Positions 42,832 through 51,554 of a stretch of DNA of 64,000 nt are shown one piece after another. The first letter of the stretch is position 1. Each line of letters begins with the position of its first letter. Source of the DNA: Jeotgalibacillus proteolyticus (GTDB lineage: Bacteria; Bacillota; Bacilli; Bacillales; Jeotgalibacillaceae); NCBI RefSeq assembly GCF_002926065.1, contig NZ_PREZ01000009.1, positions 94,071 through 158,070 of the forward strand, in the 5' to 3' direction. A model generated the notes under the pieces. It saw only the letters and a program-made list of their open reading frames with translations. It was not told the origin of the DNA and did not search any database. The translations under genes and the position numbers were made by a program.

Positions 42832-43824
42832 ATGAACACGAGTATTGTACCTGTACATGATGATGCTTATTCTTGTTTGGAGGATTTAATATATTCATTA
42901 TGTGTTTGGAAAGATAACGATTTTCATGCTATGTTCGCCTCTTCTTGGAATTTCGACTTAGATCCATTTGACAGCAAAAGCCCTCTTTCTTTAGCTAAAA
43001 GAATTGGAACTGGAAATAAAGAATGGGATAAACTTCTCTCCATCTACCATGGGGTTAAGATATCTGATCAACAAAATAGGTTTTCTGCAAAAGAACTACT
43101 ACAAAGAATAAAAGATAGATCCCTTGAATTACCACTAATAATAGCTTTTGATTACTATTATTGTCCTTGGAGTAAGGAATTCTATTATAAATATCATGGT
43201 GGCGGTGGAGGGTTGTCTCATACTATCTTGTTATCAAGTATCGAAAATGAAGGTTTCATGTGTATAGACCCCCTTTTTAGTACCAATGTAGAGTACCTCC
43301 CGTTTAATCATTTTATTAAAGGCTATGAAGGGTACAGAACAGTTTCTTTTACCAAAAATATCTATACAGAAATTGATTGTAACTGGTTGGAAGTTACAAG
43401 ATACGGTGTTAATAAATCATTAACAAGTAAATTCTTCGACCAATTAACAACTCTTACAAAAGAAATTTCAAATTTAGATTTGGTGTTGGAATCAAAAGGT
43501 TTTGAGGATCGGCCAGGTTTATCTCCTATCATGTATCAATTAAAGCTTATTGGTATGGGCAGAAAAAAGTTTTCTAAACTCTTATATAGAACGTATCTTC
43601 AAACTAGAAATGAAAAATTTAATATTTTATCTAAGGAAGTTCATAAATTGGGAACTGATTGGGATTATCTAAGCAATCTGATGATGAAAGTCTTTTATAC
43701 AAAGCATCCAGAAAGAGTACTAAAGAAGCTAGTAGCTAAAATTAATGAAATTAGAATACAAGAAGAAGATAAATTAGCTGAAATTTCTTCGTGTATTAGC
43801 AAAAATTTAATAAGCAAAGGGTGA
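42832..43824 (+). CDS. BtrH-like acyltransferase (butirosin BtrH N-terminal type)
   Basis: The 330-residue protein has an N-terminal Cys in YSCLEDLIYSL and a His in GGGGLSHTILLSS followed by MCIDPLF, the order of the cysteine-protease-like fold of BtrH_N proteins. In butirosin synthesis BtrH moves an acyl chain from ACP to an amine. Here it lies between KS-alpha and a dehydratase, so it may release the acyl chain onto an amine or hydroxyl acceptor. The C-terminal 130 residues are helical. Confidence 0.6.
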   Translation: MNTSIVPVHDDAYSCLEDLIYSLCVWKDNDFHAMFASSWNFDLDPFDSKSPLSLAKRIGTGNKEWDKLLSIYHGVKISDQQNRFSAKELLQRIKDRSLELPLIIAFDYYYCPWSKEFYYKYHGGGGGLSHTILLSSIENEGFMCIDPLFSTNVEYLPFNHFIKGYEGYRTVSFTKNIYTEIDCNWLEVTRYGVNKSLTSKFFDQLTTLTKEISNLDLVLESKGFEDRPGLSPIMYQLKLIGMGRKKFSKLLYRTYLQTRNEKFNILSKEVHKLGTDWDYLSNLMMKVFYTKHPERVLKKLVAKINEIRIQEEDKLAEISSCISKNLISKG

Positions 43825-43830
43825 ACTCTT

Positions 43831-44253
43831 ATGTACAATTCAGATGTAATTACCGAAGTATTACCCATGGGTAGAGAAGCAATATTACTAGATAGAGTCA
43901 CTGAAGTGGAACCAGGAAAGATGGGAAGAGGCATAAAAAATATTACAATCACTGAATTACCATTCAAAGGAGATAAAAGAACAAAGCCAAATTATCCTGA
44001 AGCAATGCTTGCAGAAACAATAGGTCAACTTGGCGTTTTTATCCATTTAATCCATCCGGAAAATAGAGGGAAAAGTACTGTATTAGCAAAAATAAAAGAT
44101 TTCGAATTTTTCAATCATGTGTACCCAGGCGACCAAGTGGAATTAACTTACGAGGTAATAAAAAAGCGAGAAACCTCAGGTTTAGGAATTGGAACAGCCA
44201 GTGTGAATGGTGTTTTAATCGCACAAGGTGAAATGATTCATTTTTGGGAATAG
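43831..44253 (+). CDS. hotdog dehydratase-like protein lacking the catalytic His
   Basis: This is a FabZ/FabA-like single hotdog domain of 140 residues. The Glu-containing helix is present (EAMLAETIGQLGVF), but the position of the catalytic His reads LPFKGDK instead of GHFP. It may be a structural partner of the intact dehydratase at 45518, as in heterodimeric DHs of aryl-polyene and reducing type II PKS pathways. This is inference. Confidence 0.72.
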   Translation: MYNSDVITEVLPMGREAILLDRVTEVEPGKMGRGIKNITITELPFKGDKRTKPNYPEAMLAETIGQLGVFIHLIHPENRGKSTVLAKIKDFEFFNHVYPGDQVELTYEVIKKRETSGLGIGTASVNGVLIAQGEMIHFWE

Positions 44254-44289
44254 GTTTTATTTAGAGCTGAAAAGATGAGGTGAATTTTA

Positions 44290-45525
44290 ATGGATAAAAA
44301 AAGGGTTGTAGTAACAGGTATGGGAATGGTATCTCCTTGTGGCGATAGTGTTGAAAAAGTATGGGATAAGATAATTAATGGCGATCATCTTTTTTCAAAA
44401 CTTGATTCGAAGAGAGCTAAAGAAACCAGTATTTCATTAGCAGGAGAAATACCAGAGTTAAATACGGAAGAATATTTCTCCAAAAGAGAAGCAAGGAAGA
44501 TGGATAAATTTGTCCAATACGCGATGATCGCATCTACTCAAGCAATTAAAGATGCTAAATTAAATCTCGATAGTATAGACAATCATAGGTTTGGGGTAAT
44601 AATAGGTTCCCAATTTGGTGGTGTTCATACGTGGGAAGAACAAATGCATCTACTCTATGATAGAGGACCTAAAAAAGTTAGTCCCTTTTTTATTCCAATG
44701 ATGATAGTTAATATGGCAACGGGACAAGTTTCCATGAATTTTGGTGCGAAAGGTCCTAATAACACTCCGGTTACTGGCATGTGTTCAGGTTCAAATGCCA
44801 TCGGTGATGCTTATAATCAAATTTTAAATAATAGTGCAGATATTATGTTATGTGGTGGAAGTGATGCTGCTATATCCTCCCCATTATTGGGAGGATACAT
44901 GAGTCAAGGTTTGGTTTCTAATAAAGAGAATGGCAACTATATTTGTCAACCATTTACTGAGGAATCAAGTGGGTTCGTTATGTCTGAAGGATCAGGGGTT
45001 TTACTTTTAGAGTCATTGGACCATGCAAAAGAAAGGAATGCAGATATTTATTGTGAAATTGTTGGGTATGGATCCTCAATTGGTTTAGATAAGGAATCTG
45101 CTACTCCTTCTGTCAAGGGAATGGTCACCTCTGTTGAGTCAGCATTAATGGACGCTCAATTGGATTTCAAATCAATACAATATATAAACGCTTCCGGTAT
45201 TGGTGTGGCAAGCTTAGATTCTCGTGAATTAGATAGTCTGAAGAGTCTTTTAGAGAAGTATGAACATGATTTACATATCTCCTCCCTAAAATCAGTGATT
45301 GGAAACTTTATGGGAGCGTCAGGCGCTATTGATTCAATCATATCAATAAACACTCTTCATCACGATTTAATTCCTTGTGACGTATATCCTTCATATGAAT
45401 CAATTGATTCACTTATTTTAGATCAAGAAATATCTGAAAGTTTAGAATATGTATTAAACAATACGATTGATCTAAGCGGATTTAATACCTCATTAATTTT
45501 TAAAAGGTGGAGAGATAATGAGTGA
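44290..45525 (+). CDS. KS-beta / chain-length-factor-like protein
   Basis: A thiolase-fold protein of 411 residues, homologous to KS-alpha, but catalytically dead. Met164 takes the place of the nucleophile Cys (VTGMCSGSNAIG), the first His is lost (INASGIGVAS instead of NTHGT) and so is the second (VIGNFMGASG instead of MTGHL). This pattern matches chain-length factors of type II PKSs, which form heterodimers with KS-alpha and set product length. A GAGGTGA site precedes ATG 44290. Confidence 0.82.
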   Translation: MDKKRVVVTGMGMVSPCGDSVEKVWDKIINGDHLFSKLDSKRAKETSISLAGEIPELNTEEYFSKREARKMDKFVQYAMIASTQAIKDAKLNLDSIDNHRFGVIIGSQFGGVHTWEEQMHLLYDRGPKKVSPFFIPMMIVNMATGQVSMNFGAKGPNNTPVTGMCSGSNAIGDAYNQILNNSADIMLCGGSDAAISSPLLGGYMSQGLVSNKENGNYICQPFTEESSGFVMSEGSGVLLLESLDHAKERNADIYCEIVGYGSSIGLDKESATPSVKGMVTSVESALMDAQLDFKSIQYINASGIGVASLDSRELDSLKSLLEKYEHDLHISSLKSVIGNFMGASGAIDSIISINTLHHDLIPCDVYPSYESIDSLILDQEISESLEYVLNNTIDLSGFNTSLIFKRWRDNE

Positions 45526-45967
45526 AAATACTATAAGTTTGATAAATTCAGAGGAGATCAAAAATTTATTACCTCAAGCGGACAATATGGTCTTAGTAGA
45601 CGTAATTTGTCAGGTAAACACAGAAAGTATTCAGGGGATTAAAAATGTTGCGATGACTGAGCATTTTTTGGAGGGACACTTTCCCAATGAATCAATGATG
45701 CCCGGAGTTTTAATCTTAGAATCAATGATCCAACTGGCGAATCTATTAATTTTGATAAGAGACGATTCAAAAAAAGGATATTACAGTCATCTAAAAAAAG
45801 TGGTCGATATTAAGTTCAAAGAAAAAGTAAAACCGGGAGATCAATTATTAATTACTGTTACATCTCTTGAAAGGTTAAAAAGCGCGGAAAGATTTAAAGG
45901 AGTAGTCAAAGTAGATAATAAAATAGTAACGGCTGGAGTTTTCGAATTAATTGGTCACACAAAATAA
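45518..45967 (+). CDS. fabZ: 3-hydroxyacyl-ACP dehydratase (FabZ-like)
   Basis: Hotdog enzyme of 149 residues with the catalytic His54 in EGHFPNESMMPGVL and Glu68 in LILESMIQLA. It starts inside the end of the KS-beta gene, so translation is coupled. It should remove water from the beta-hydroxyacyl-ACP, alone or with the His-less partner at 43831. Confidence 0.88.
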   Translation: MSENTISLINSEEIKNLLPQADNMVLVDVICQVNTESIQGIKNVAMTEHFLEGHFPNESMMPGVLILESMIQLANLLILIRDDSKKGYYSHLKKVVDIKFKEKVKPGDQLLITVTSLERLKSAERFKGVVKVDNKIVTAGVFELIGHTK

Positions 45968-45980
45968 AGGAGGAATTTAA

Positions 45981-46751
45981 ATGAACCTTATCAACGGGAA
46001 AAACATTTTAGTAATGGGGGTTGCTAATGAGCGAAGTATTGCTTGGGCGATTGTAAAGTCATTAAATGATCATGGGCAAGTAAATTTTATTTTAACTTAT
46101 GAAAATGAAAAGATTAAAAATAGAATATTAAAACTTACAAAAGAGATGGATAATGTCAATCTGTTTCAGTGTAATGTTACTGAAGAAATAGATTTAGATA
46201 ATCTTAAAAATTATATGGAAGATAATTATGGGACTGTCCATGGGATAGTTCATAGTATAGCATTTGCAAATCGTGAAGATTTAGATGGGCGGTATGTTGA
46301 AACTAAAAAATCAGGGTACGATCTCGCTCAACATGTTAGTGCCTATTCTCTTTTAGCCGTTACGCAAAGAATATACCCACTTATGTCGGAAGGTGGGAGT
46401 ATTGTAGCCATGACCTACATTGGATCACAGCGAGTAGTGAAAAATTATAATGTCATGGGAATTGCAAAAGCATCATTAGAGGCTAATGTTCGTTACTTAG
46501 CAAAAGATCTAGGCGAATTTGATATACGAGTAAATTCGATTTCTTCCGGTCCAATTCGCACTTTATCAGGTAAAGGTATAGCAGGTTTTAATACATTTAT
46601 TAAAGCTGTAGAAGATCAAACCATTCTTGGTCGATCTGTAGATCCTGAAGAAGTTGGAAATACAGCTTTATTTTTAATAAGTGACCTTTCTAAGGGGATA
46701 ACTGGCCAAACAATTTACGTTGATCATGGTTTTAACATTGTTGGTGTGTAA
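45981..46751 (+). CDS. fabI: enoyl-ACP reductase (FabI-like)
   Basis: A short-chain dehydrogenase with FabI features: MGVANERSIAWAI at the NAD site, HSIAFANRE, the Tyr-x6-Lys pair in YNVMGIAKASLEAN, and SKGITGQTIYVDHG near the C-terminus. It should reduce the enoyl double bond, so the chain can be partly or fully saturated. A plasmid FabI could also give tolerance to FabI inhibitors. AAAGGAGGAA precedes the ATG. Confidence 0.9.
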   Translation: MNLINGKNILVMGVANERSIAWAIVKSLNDHGQVNFILTYENEKIKNRILKLTKEMDNVNLFQCNVTEEIDLDNLKNYMEDNYGTVHGIVHSIAFANREDLDGRYVETKKSGYDLAQHVSAYSLLAVTQRIYPLMSEGGSIVAMTYIGSQRVVKNYNVMGIAKASLEANVRYLAKDLGEFDIRVNSISSGPIRTLSGKGIAGFNTFIKAVEDQTILGRSVDPEEVGNTALFLISDLSKGITGQTIYVDHGFNIVGV

Positions 46752-46753
46752 TC

Positions 46754-47161
46754 ATGAAGATCGGTACAGATATTGTTAATATTAAAAGGTTTGAATCTCT
46801 TTTAAACAATAGATTGTTTTTAGAAAAGGTTTACTCTAACCAAGAACTCAAAAATATTTATAGTCAAGGTAATCCCCAAAGGAAGTTAGAGCTACTAGCC
46901 GGTAGATTTTCGGCAAAGGAGGCATTTCTAAAAGCTATAGAGATTGGAATTATGAGTGGTATTCCTCTTAAAAATATAGAAGTCTTATCTACAGTAAGCG
47001 GAAAACCTTATATTAGTTTAGATAAATCTACTCTAATGTCATTAAAACAAAAAAATATTTTAATCAAAAATTTGGACTTGAGTATATCACATACTAAGGA
47101 AACAGCATTAGCAGTTGTTATATTAAATTTAGAAACGCAAAACCCGAAGGGAGCTGCTTAA
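46754..47161 (+). CDS. acpS: holo-ACP synthase (AcpS phosphopantetheinyl transferase)
   Basis: AcpS-type enzyme of 135 residues: KIGTDIVNIKRFE, the Mg site RFSAKEAFLKA and LSISHTKETALAVV. It follows fabI by two bases and ends the right arm. It would activate both carrier proteins, making the cluster self-sufficient. Confidence 0.9.
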   Translation: MKIGTDIVNIKRFESLLNNRLFLEKVYSNQELKNIYSQGNPQRKLELLAGRFSAKEAFLKAIEIGIMSGIPLKNIEVLSTVSGKPYISLDKSTLMSLKQKNILIKNLDLSISHTKETALAVVILNLETQNPKGAA

Positions 47162-47709
47162 TGAAAATTGGAATAATTGCTTTTTCTGGTATTACTGTTT
47201 AAACTTTATAGGATTTCATGACATTCTTCTTCGAATTAAAGAAAAAGGATTCTTGATCATTATGAAATATGCAGTCGTGAAAAAATCTGTAAGACTTCTA
47301 ACATAACTATCAGAATAGACAAGACAATCGATAGGTTGGATAAATTCGATTTATTATATGTACCTGGTAGCACAGTGGTTTGCTCTCTTAAGCAGGATGA
47401 AACCTTTATTAATTGGCTTCGTACCGGAAAGGAGGTCACCTACAAATTTTCTGCTTGTACTGGATCATTATTGTTGGGAGAAGCAGGATTCTTAATTGAT
47501 AAGAAAGCAACCACTCACTATAAGCACCTCAGTAGCCTTACACCATATTGTAAAGTGGTTTCAAATGAAAAGATAGTTGAAGATGGTAATGTCGTGACTG
47601 TTGGGGGAGTTACTTTTTCAATTGACTTAGGCTATATTTTGCGGAGAAATTTTTCGGAAAAGGTTTAAGAGATGAAGTTCAGGAACATCTTGAGTATCAT
47701 CCCACTTAA
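47161..47709 (+). pseudogene. decayed DJ-1/PfpI-family gene
   Basis: The frame starts MKIGIIAFSGITV and is broken within 15 codons. Reading across frames gives GFHDILLRIKEKGF, then DHYEICSREKI, then FDLLYVPGST, the nucleophile region SACTGSLLLGEAGFL, and finally EKFFGKGLRDEVQEHLEYHP. At least three 1-nt indels (near 47201, 47254 and 47639) separate these. It starts on the last base of acpS, so it was once the last gene of the operon. Confidence 0.75.
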
Positions 47710-47864
47710 AGGAATTATACAATACTATAATTTCCTTTCCTAATCAACAGTCCGAGAACTTTAATCGGTTTTCGACCGCTAATCCTCAAGGGTTGCATAA
47801 AAATATCTAACTAGTTAGATATTTTTCAAAGCGCTGTTGATCCTTTTTGGTTGTGAAGGAATAT

Positions 47865-47900
47865 ACAAAAGAGCAACACGTCAAGGTGCTGCTCTTTTGT
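47865..47900 (+). terminator. terminator after biosynthetic right arm
   Basis: The long stem ACAAAAGAGCA/TGCTCTTTTGT is followed by T-rich sequence. The gap 47710-48068 has no gene. Confidence 0.8.
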
Positions 47901-48068
47901 ATTTTATAAATCTTTTCTTACTCTTGTTTGATAATCTAGGAGCCTCACGGGAAAATTTCTTGAACAGAGATAATACAAATTATAACTGTTCTTAAAAACA
48001 TTTATTTTTTATCTTATTTATCTATAATAAGTGGGTTTTTTACCGAGTTTCTTCTATTATAAATAAAC

Positions 48069-48680
48069 TTATTTTAATCCTTCTTTCTCATATTTCCTAA
48101 CCAACTTATAAAAAGTAGTTTTCTTCAGGTTTAATTCATCCATCGCTTTGACTGCAGTCAATTCTCCAGTCTTCCAACGATCATATATATGCTTAAACTC
48201 TTCTGTGATTATGGCTTTTGGTCTTCCAAAGGCAACCCCGTTCTTTAATGCCATATCAATTCCTTCACGCTGCCTCTTTCGAATGCGTTCTCTTTCCTCT
48301 TCGGCCATCCAGGAAAGAATCTGTAATACAAGATCCGCGATAAATGTTCCTAAACTATCTTTGTATTGAGTTGTATCTAGTAAAGGCATATCCATTACGA
48401 CGATATCAGCTTGAATATTTTTCGTCAGATCGTTCCACTCCTGGAGGATTTCTTCTTTATTTCGCCCAAATCGATCAAGTGAATGGATATAAAGAATATC
48501 CCCTTTTCGGATAATTCTTTTTAGCAACTGATAATGAACGCGTTCAAAATTTTTACCACTTTGTTTATCCATGAAGATATCTCGTTCATGAATTCCCATT
48601 TTTTTCATCGCTTCAAGTTGACGGCCTTCATTTTGATCTTTGCTGCTGACTCTAATATATCCAAATTTTTTATTATCCAT
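48069..48680 (-). CDS. serine resolvase/invertase
   Basis: Complete serine recombinase of 203 residues. The catalytic Ser is in YIRVSSKDQNEGRQ, HSLDRFGRN and [13 protein letters not shown] follow, and a C-terminal HTH (ELTAVKAMDELNLKKTTFYK) completes it. It probably resolves plasmid multimers or a transposon cointegrate at the three-part res site just upstream. Confidence 0.92.
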   Translation of the reverse strand: MDNKKFGYIRVSSKDQNEGRQLEAMKKMGIHERDIFMDKQSGKNFERVHYQLLKRIIRKGDILYIHSLDRFGRNKEEILQEWNDLTKNIQADIVVMDMPLLDTTQYKDSLGTFIADLVLQILSWMAEEERERIRKRQREGIDMALKNGVAFGRPKAIITEEFKHIYDRWKTGELTAVKAMDELNLKKTTFYKLVRKYEKEGLK

Positions 48681-48727
48681 TTATTTACTCCTCGTTTTAT
48701 TGTTCTTTCTTTTATTCTACCAAAATA

Positions 48728-48757
48728 GTTCGTAAAAGTATTAACAAAAAGTTGAAC
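48728..48757. promoter_or_regulatory. res subsite (resolvase-proximal)
   Basis: A dyad with outer GTTC/GAAC and the arm GTTCGTAAAAGT. It overlaps the likely resolvase promoter, so the enzyme would repress itself. Confidence 0.65.
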
Positions 48758-48788
48758 GTTCGTAAAATGATTTAGTGTTTTTGCGAAC
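48758..48788. promoter_or_regulatory. res subsite (middle)
   Basis: A dyad starting GTTCGTAAAA and ending TTTTTGCGAAC, directly next to the proximal subsite. Confidence 0.7.
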
Positions 48789-48821
48789 TGAAAAAAAGAT
48801 TAATTAGTATAAAATTAAATA

Positions 48822-48847
48822 GTTCGTAAAAGTACACTTTTATGAAC
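48822..48847. promoter_or_regulatory. res subsite I (likely crossover)
   Basis: The best dyad of the three: GTTCGTAAAAGT and ACTTTTATGAAC around AC, 26 bp long. Its short spacer is typical of the crossover subsite. Confidence 0.7.
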
Positions 48848-48957
48848 GTTAATTTTAATTGAAAAGTTCAAATGTAATAATATTCAAAATATATTTGAGG
48901 ATTTTGATATACATGTTAAAATTAAAGGAACAAGTGTTCTTTTAGGGGGGAGAGGAA

Positions 48958-49944
48958 ATGAGTATTTCAATGTACAGAAAAAAGATTCAAAATTTAGAAA
49001 AAGTTTTGGCTGATTTTGATAAAGGAATAAGTAAAGAACAGAAAAATATAAGTGATGCTATGAAAGCCATCAGTAGGACCAAGAATCAAAGTACTATAAG
49101 GATTAAACAGAAAGCTGTTTTAAAAGCCCAAAAAAAGATTGGTGACTTGAGAGATGATAAAGCTAAAGCAATGAAAGCTTATAATGTCACTTTAGGGAAT
49201 TTGCAGACTCTTGAAAAAAGAGAGAAGAAAAAGGTGAACCGTGAAGAACTAAAACACGTTAAGGCTATTACCTCTGAGCTCTCTAAACAAGAAAGAATAG
49301 GACAAAGTTTGAATAACACTATAAATGTCAATTTTCAGGATGTACCCGAACAGATTAATGTTCTTTTCTTAGCTTCAAACCCTGTCGGTGAAGGGCAGCT
49401 AAGATTAGATGTAGAAATACGTTCGATTCAAGAGAAAATTCGTGCTTCTCAATACCGTGACTCAATTACTTTACATTCTCGTTGGGCTGTAAGGTCTAGT
49501 GATCTTCTTCAAGCAATTAATGAAGTAAAGCCTCATATTATACATTTTAGTGGGCATGGGTCACCGGATCATGACATCATTTTAGAGACAACTGAGGGTG
49601 GGCTGAGTTTCTTATCTAAAGAAAAGGTAGCTCTATTGATGAAAACTATGTCTGCCTCAATTAAATTAGTGGTTTTTAATAATTGCTTTTCTAATGGACA
49701 GGCTGAAATGGTGACAGAGCATGTAGATTTTGCTATTGGAATGAATGAGGCGATCCTCGATAAAGCAGCTGAAGCATTTGCAGCACAATTCTATTCTGCT
49801 CTTGGATTTGGGTATTCTGTCCAAAAATCTTTTGAACAGGGTAAACTTGCTCTAAGCTTGGAAGGAATTGAAGGTCATGAAATACCCGAAATTTATTCAA
49901 AAAAAGGATTAAATGCTAATGAGTATATTTTGGTAAAACCTTAA
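48958..49944 (+). CDS. CHAT-domain (caspase-like) protein with coiled-coil N-terminus
   Basis: The N-terminal 115 residues form a charged coiled coil. The C-terminal half is a CHAT peptidase domain: INVLFLASNPVGEG, the catalytic His200 in IIHFSGHGSP and Cys243 in VVFNNCFSNGQ, then SVQKSFEQG. CHAT proteases often act as effectors in bacterial defence and cell-death systems (for example the gRAMP-TPR-CHAT system). No TPR or RNA-guided partner lies next to it. GGGGGGAGAGG precedes the ATG. Confidence 0.85.
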   Translation: MSISMYRKKIQNLEKVLADFDKGISKEQKNISDAMKAISRTKNQSTIRIKQKAVLKAQKKIGDLRDDKAKAMKAYNVTLGNLQTLEKREKKKVNREELKHVKAITSELSKQERIGQSLNNTINVNFQDVPEQINVLFLASNPVGEGQLRLDVEIRSIQEKIRASQYRDSITLHSRWAVRSSDLLQAINEVKPHIIHFSGHGSPDHDIILETTEGGLSFLSKEKVALLMKTMSASIKLVVFNNCFSNGQAEMVTEHVDFAIGMNEAILDKAAEAFAAQFYSALGFGYSVQKSFEQGKLALSLEGIEGHEIPEIYSKKGLNANEYILVKP

Positions 49945-49956
49945 CATCATTATTAG

Positions 49957-49989
49957 AACAACATTAACATATATGTTGATGTTGTTTTT
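49957..49989 (+). terminator. terminator after CHAT gene
   Basis: The stem AACAACAT/ATGTTGTT encloses the inner palindrome ACATATATGT and is followed by T residues. The inner part resembles the par-like ACATATGT palindromes found elsewhere in the window. Confidence 0.75.
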
Positions 49990-50064
49990 GTCTTATGTGT
50001 TAGTAATGTACGTTTAAGATATATAGTTTTTGAAATAAGTTTTGATAGAAAAATTAATTAAAAA

Positions 50065-50090
50065 GAAGAAGGTTTTCACCTTCTTCGATT
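50065..50090 (+). terminator. small hairpin between CHAT gene and next operon
   Basis: The stem GAAGAAGG/CCTTCTTC with a short loop and weak T-tail. It may read in either direction. The rest of 49990-50276 has no gene. Confidence 0.5.
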
Positions 50091-50276
50091 TAAAATCAGA
50101 AACCATCGTTTTTGATAAACTAATTTCGATTACTATTAAGCTAGATGGTAATAATCATTAAGAGGAATATAATGTAATTATTTTTATGTATTCAATACAC
50201 ATAAAGAGTATAATTAACTATGTAGTAGATCCTTAGACACATAAAAATAATTTATTCCTAGAGGTGATTAAAAATT

Positions 50277-51554
50277 ATGAATAAACGTGAAAAATTAGCA
50301 CTCAGAAGTCATGATATAACAATTGGTTTAGGCAACAAACAAGTTCCTGAGTTTGAAATAATAACAGAGATAGGAAATATGATTAAACTGGCATTAAATA
50401 TACGGGGGCTTCCAATGATCCCTTACGAGACTCTAAAAATGGCGGCATACCATTTTTTAGATATTACTCCTCATATGTGTAAGAGTATAGTGGAGAATCT
50501 AGGAGAGATTGAGTTTGTAAAGATATCTTCAGAAGGAAAAGAAATTAAAGGCGTTTTACCTACTGTCCCTTTTTATGATGATATATATGAGGGCGTGGGC
50601 GAATTTGCTGAAACAAAAAAAATTAATGAAACAGAACAACTCGCAGTAACTATACTTGAGAAGCTAACAACCTCTCCAGTGAGCTCTTCTACAATTTATG
50701 AACTTGGCGCTGAGAGAAAGTTAGTGCAACGTAATTTATATATTGGTGAACAAGGAAACTATATCATTAATAAGAGAAGTAGAGGAAAGGATATATTATT
50801 AAGCCCCGTATATTTTTCGGAAAATGCCGATTTATTCTCTGATCTTGTTGCAAAATCCGGTGCGAAGAGTGTCCAAAAGATATTAAAATTAATTAAACAG
50901 GCCCAGGGAATTCCTTTACATATTGTTGAACAGCAGAAAGAAATACAAGGAGTTAAACTTACTGAAGCTGAAATAAATCTTTTAAAGAGTTTGGCTCACG
51001 ATAGTATTATAAAGCCACCATCGATAAAAACTTCTCATGCAGGTCAGAATTATTTCCTGTTTACTCCTAAGCCGGGGAATGCTCGTTTAAGTCCAACAAA
51101 AAGAGAAGTCTACGAAAGAGCAATGGCACTTGTGTCAGCAGTAAGACAAGGACAATACCTACCAAAGAAATTTGCTATTAGAAACCCTCCTGCTATACTC
51201 AGGAAATTAAAAAATGATTATGAAATTGGTGCAAGTACTGAAGCGCTTGAACAATATAGACAATTAACTGTATTAAGAGTAGGAAAACTTGTAACTACCC
51301 CATCTGGATGGCACAAATTTAAATTAATTGATACAGAAGAAAATATTGAAGCTATAAATTTGGCTTTAGAGCTAGTATCTGTGGGTGAAGGCCAAGGACT
51401 AGAAGTTGATGATCAAATGAGGCTGGCAATAAATCAAGGTCAGACATATGTTGAATCATTAATAAGTGCAGTTAAATTAAAAGAAAGTACGAATGTAGCA
51501 CTTTCTGAAGAACATCAGGAAGAAGTAGATAATATATTTTTAGGTGGTGTTTAA
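50277..51554 (+). CDS. hypothetical protein, first of a two-gene unit with the nuclease-like gene
   Basis: I do not recognise this 425-residue protein. It is soluble and mainly helical, with possible winged-helix-like stretches (ETEQLAVTILEKLTTSPVSS, LTEAEINLLKSLAHDSI) and an FxxFTPKPG motif in the centre. Its stop overlaps the next gene, so the two are translated together. The context (CHAT, nuclease-like and kinase genes, resolvase) suggests a defence-type locus. It might be the sensor part. Confidence 0.7.
   Translation: MNKREKLALRSHDITIGLGNKQVPEFEIITEIGNMIKLALNIRGLPMIPYETLKMAAYHFLDITPHMCKSIVENLGEIEFVKISSEGKEIKGVLPTVPFYDDIYEGVGEFAETKKINETEQLAVTILEKLTTSPVSSSTIYELGAERKLVQRNLYIGEQGNYIINKRSRGKDILLSPVYFSENADLFSDLVAKSGAKSVQKILKLIKQAQGIPLHIVEQQKEIQGVKLTEAEINLLKSLAHDSIIKPPSIKTSHAGQNYFLFTPKPGNARLSPTKREVYERAMALVSAVRQGQYLPKKFAIRNPPAILRKLKNDYEIGASTEALEQYRQLTVLRVGKLVTTPSGWHKFKLIDTEENIEAINLALELVSVGEGQGLEVDDQMRLAINQGQTYVESLISAVKLKESTNVALSEEHQEEVDNIFLGGV

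Noticed and set aside
48958..49944. gRAMP/Craspase partner (TPR-CHAT)
   Set aside because: The N-terminal part is a coiled coil, not TPR repeats, and no Cas7-11/gRAMP gene or array is present.
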